This document shows positions 7,266 through 7,976 of a stretch of 7,976 nt of DNA, one piece after another. How positions within the stretch are numbered: the stretch's first letter is position 1; the number at the start of each line of letters is the position of its first letter. This stretch comes from Bdellovibrionales bacterium (lineage in GTDB: Bacteria; Bdellovibrionota; Bdellovibrionia; Bdellovibrionales; UBA1609). Both the position numbers and the translations under genes were made by a program. The notes beneath the pieces are model-generated. The model was given only the letters and a program-made list of their open reading frames with translations. It was not told the DNA's origin and ran no database searches. The DNA lies in the NCBI GenBank assembly GCA_027451425.1, contig DAIDJH010000076.1, forward strand, positions 1 to 7,976. The letters run 5' to 3'.

Positions 7266-7294
7266 ATAATATTGGCATTGCCCCGGTTGAACAA
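7266..7294 (-). promoter_or_regulatory. Candidate promoter giving a leaderless dehydrogenase mRNA
   Basis: On the minus strand TTGTTC (7294-7289) and TATTAT (7271-7266) are 17 bases apart. The -10 hexamer matches the sigma-70 consensus at five of six bases and the -35 at three. Six bases separate the -10 from the ATG, so transcription would start at or next to the start codon. This fits the lack of a ribosome site. The region is AT-rich, so a chance match is possible. Confidence 0.4.
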
Positions 7295-7340
7295 GATATG
7301 TTTTTGCGCTCAATGCAACAGACATTGCGACGTTGGTTGG

Positions 7341-7805
7341 TTATGATTTGGTTAGAATGTCCGCCAAACGAGTACGCGTGACATGCCGCAAATCTTTTCG
7401 AACCCACCGCGCGACGCAGCTCTCGATTTTTTGATCCATCACCGAGCGCAGTTTGCCGATAAAATGTGGCTCGGCGACGATGGTAAGATCCTGAAAACTT
7501 TTTTTTATTAGTTCTTTTTGTAAAAAGACCACCACCTCTTTTGCAAATTGCTCAGCCGCCTCTTCGTGTGGGTCACGCCGCTTGGTTTCAGCGTAACGCG
7601 CCGCTATGCCGTGATGACCAAGTGATTTAACCCCCATGCCCTTTTCTTGGTGGAGGAGGTCCCGCGTTTTTGTCGTACCGAGCGGATTTTCAATAGCCCT
7701 TATCAGCCTAAACTTTTTCACGGCCCGCACGCCGGTCGTGCGTGGAACTTCTGTATATATATTGGCGATTCGTTGATCGGCGACAATGTACCAATGACCA
7801 AACAT
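7341..7805 (-). CDS. Host attachment family protein
   Basis: This 154-residue soluble protein belongs to the family named for an Agrobacterium protein required for attachment to host cells. Family features: WYIVADQRIANIY at 5-17; the stretch ENPLGTTKTRDLL at 39-51; a basic central segment leading to RRDPHEEAAEQFAKEV at 76-91; and VAEPHFIGKLRSVM at 110-123. The C-terminal LRHVTRTRLADIL closes the fold. The family is small, widespread and cytosolic by sequence. Its link to attachment is genetic, and its biochemical role is not established. ATG is preceded by AAGGAG with five bases of spacing. The gene begins one base after the stop of the ribonucleotide reductase gene, so the two are likely one transcript. 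That context gives no clear functional hint. Confidence 0.88.
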   Translation of the reverse strand: MFGHWYIVADQRIANIYTEVPRTTGVRAVKKFRLIRAIENPLGTTKTRDLLHQEKGMGVKSLGHHGIAARYAETKRRDPHEEAAEQFAKEVVVFLQKELIKKSFQDLTIVAEPHFIGKLRSVMDQKIESCVARWVRKDLRHVTRTRLADILTKS

Positions 7806-7806
7806 A

Positions 7807-7976
7807 TCAGCTCCTTAAAATAGACCCCGTTATGGGGTTACTGCGAAATGTTGTACAACCTTTAAGATTCAATTCATCGGCACGATCGTAAATCTCAATA
7901 AAGCGTTCAAACGAAAAATCTTCGGCCACATTAATTGTTTTAGAAATCGAATTGTCAACGAAAGGCTGAAGCGCCG
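7807..7976 (-). CDS. nrdJ: Class II (B12-dependent) ribonucleotide reductase, C-terminal fragment
   Basis: The right edge cuts this gene, leaving its last 55 residues. They read FVDNSISKTINVAEDFSFE and then IYDRADELNLKGCTTFRSN, ending in PITGSILRS. This is the conserved end of the catalytic barrel in adenosylcobalamin-dependent ribonucleotide reductases, where SKTxNVPxD and KGCTTxRPN are hallmark stretches. Here Ala replaces the usual Pro after NV, and Ser replaces the Pro after FR. The enzyme reduces ribonucleotides to deoxyribonucleotides without oxygen dependence, in the cytosol. The gene stops right after this block, so it is a compact form without an extra C-terminal domain. The N-terminal part and catalytic cysteines lie outside the window. 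The stop TGA is followed by a single base and then the host attachment ATG. Confidence 0.82.
   Translation of the reverse strand, partial: ALQPFVDNSISKTINVAEDFSFERFIEIYDRADELNLKGCTTFRSNPITGSILRS
7811..7816 (-). promoter_or_regulatory. Ribosome binding site AAGGAG of the host attachment gene
   Basis: On the minus strand AAGGAG lies five bases before the ATG at 7805. It overlaps the last sense codons of the upstream reductase gene, which supports coupled translation. Confidence 0.75.
7824..7838 (-). other. Small perfect hairpin at the end of the reductase gene
   Basis: ACCCC and GGGGT pair across a five-base loop in the last codons of the reductase gene. The hairpin lies seven bases upstream of the ribosome site of the next gene. 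It is followed on the minus strand by CTATTTTAA, too poor a T-run for a clear terminator. It may affect translation or RNA processing between the two genes. Confidence 0.35.

Noticed and set aside
7306..7330. CAATG/CATTG inverted repeat between the dehydrogenase and host attachment genes
   Set aside because: Five pairs with a seven-base loop and no T-run; weak as a terminator or operator.

Overview
The window looks like a chromosomal piece of a Gram-negative predatory-type or free-living bacterium of the Bdellovibrionota. This placement is an inference. It rests on the lipoprotein signal ending in FQNC, on secreted cytochrome c lipoproteins with long Ser/Thr/Asn-rich linkers, and on a membrane cyclase paired with a PilZ-methyltransferase. 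No rRNA, tRNA, CRISPR array, insertion sequence or phage gene is visible. Seven genes are essentially complete or nearly so. An eighth is cut by the right edge.

Left part (1-2585, + strand): two overlapping genes encode exported c-type cytochrome proteins. The first is open to the left edge. It carries two CxxCH haem sites flanking a beta-rich middle section. The second is a lipoprotein with one CxxCH and a Met ligand candidate. They overlap by 8 bp and are probably co-translated. A modest stem-loop with a T-run follows them.

Middle part (2586-5884, + strand): a roughly 400-base AT-rich non-coding stretch holds a perfect 16-bp palindrome. It precedes a two-gene operon joined by an ATGA overlap. 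The first gene encodes a PilZ-like domain fused to a SAM-dependent methyltransferase, resembling the family annotated for fatty-acid methyl-ester signal synthesis (PhcB-like). The second encodes a six-helix membrane sensor with a class III adenylate cyclase domain and a C-terminal zinc ribbon. Together they look like a signalling module in which a small hydrophobic signal, c-di-GMP and cAMP may be linked. This is the most interesting part of the window.

Right part (5885-7976, - strand): four genes run leftward. The C-terminal end of a B12-dependent class II ribonucleotide reductase enters at the right edge. One base after its stop comes a host-attachment-family protein. After an 81-base gap follow a C-factor-like short-chain dehydrogenase, apparently with a leaderless promoter, and an AlkA-type 3-methyladenine DNA glycosylase. 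The + and - blocks converge at 5884/5921 with no clear terminator between them.
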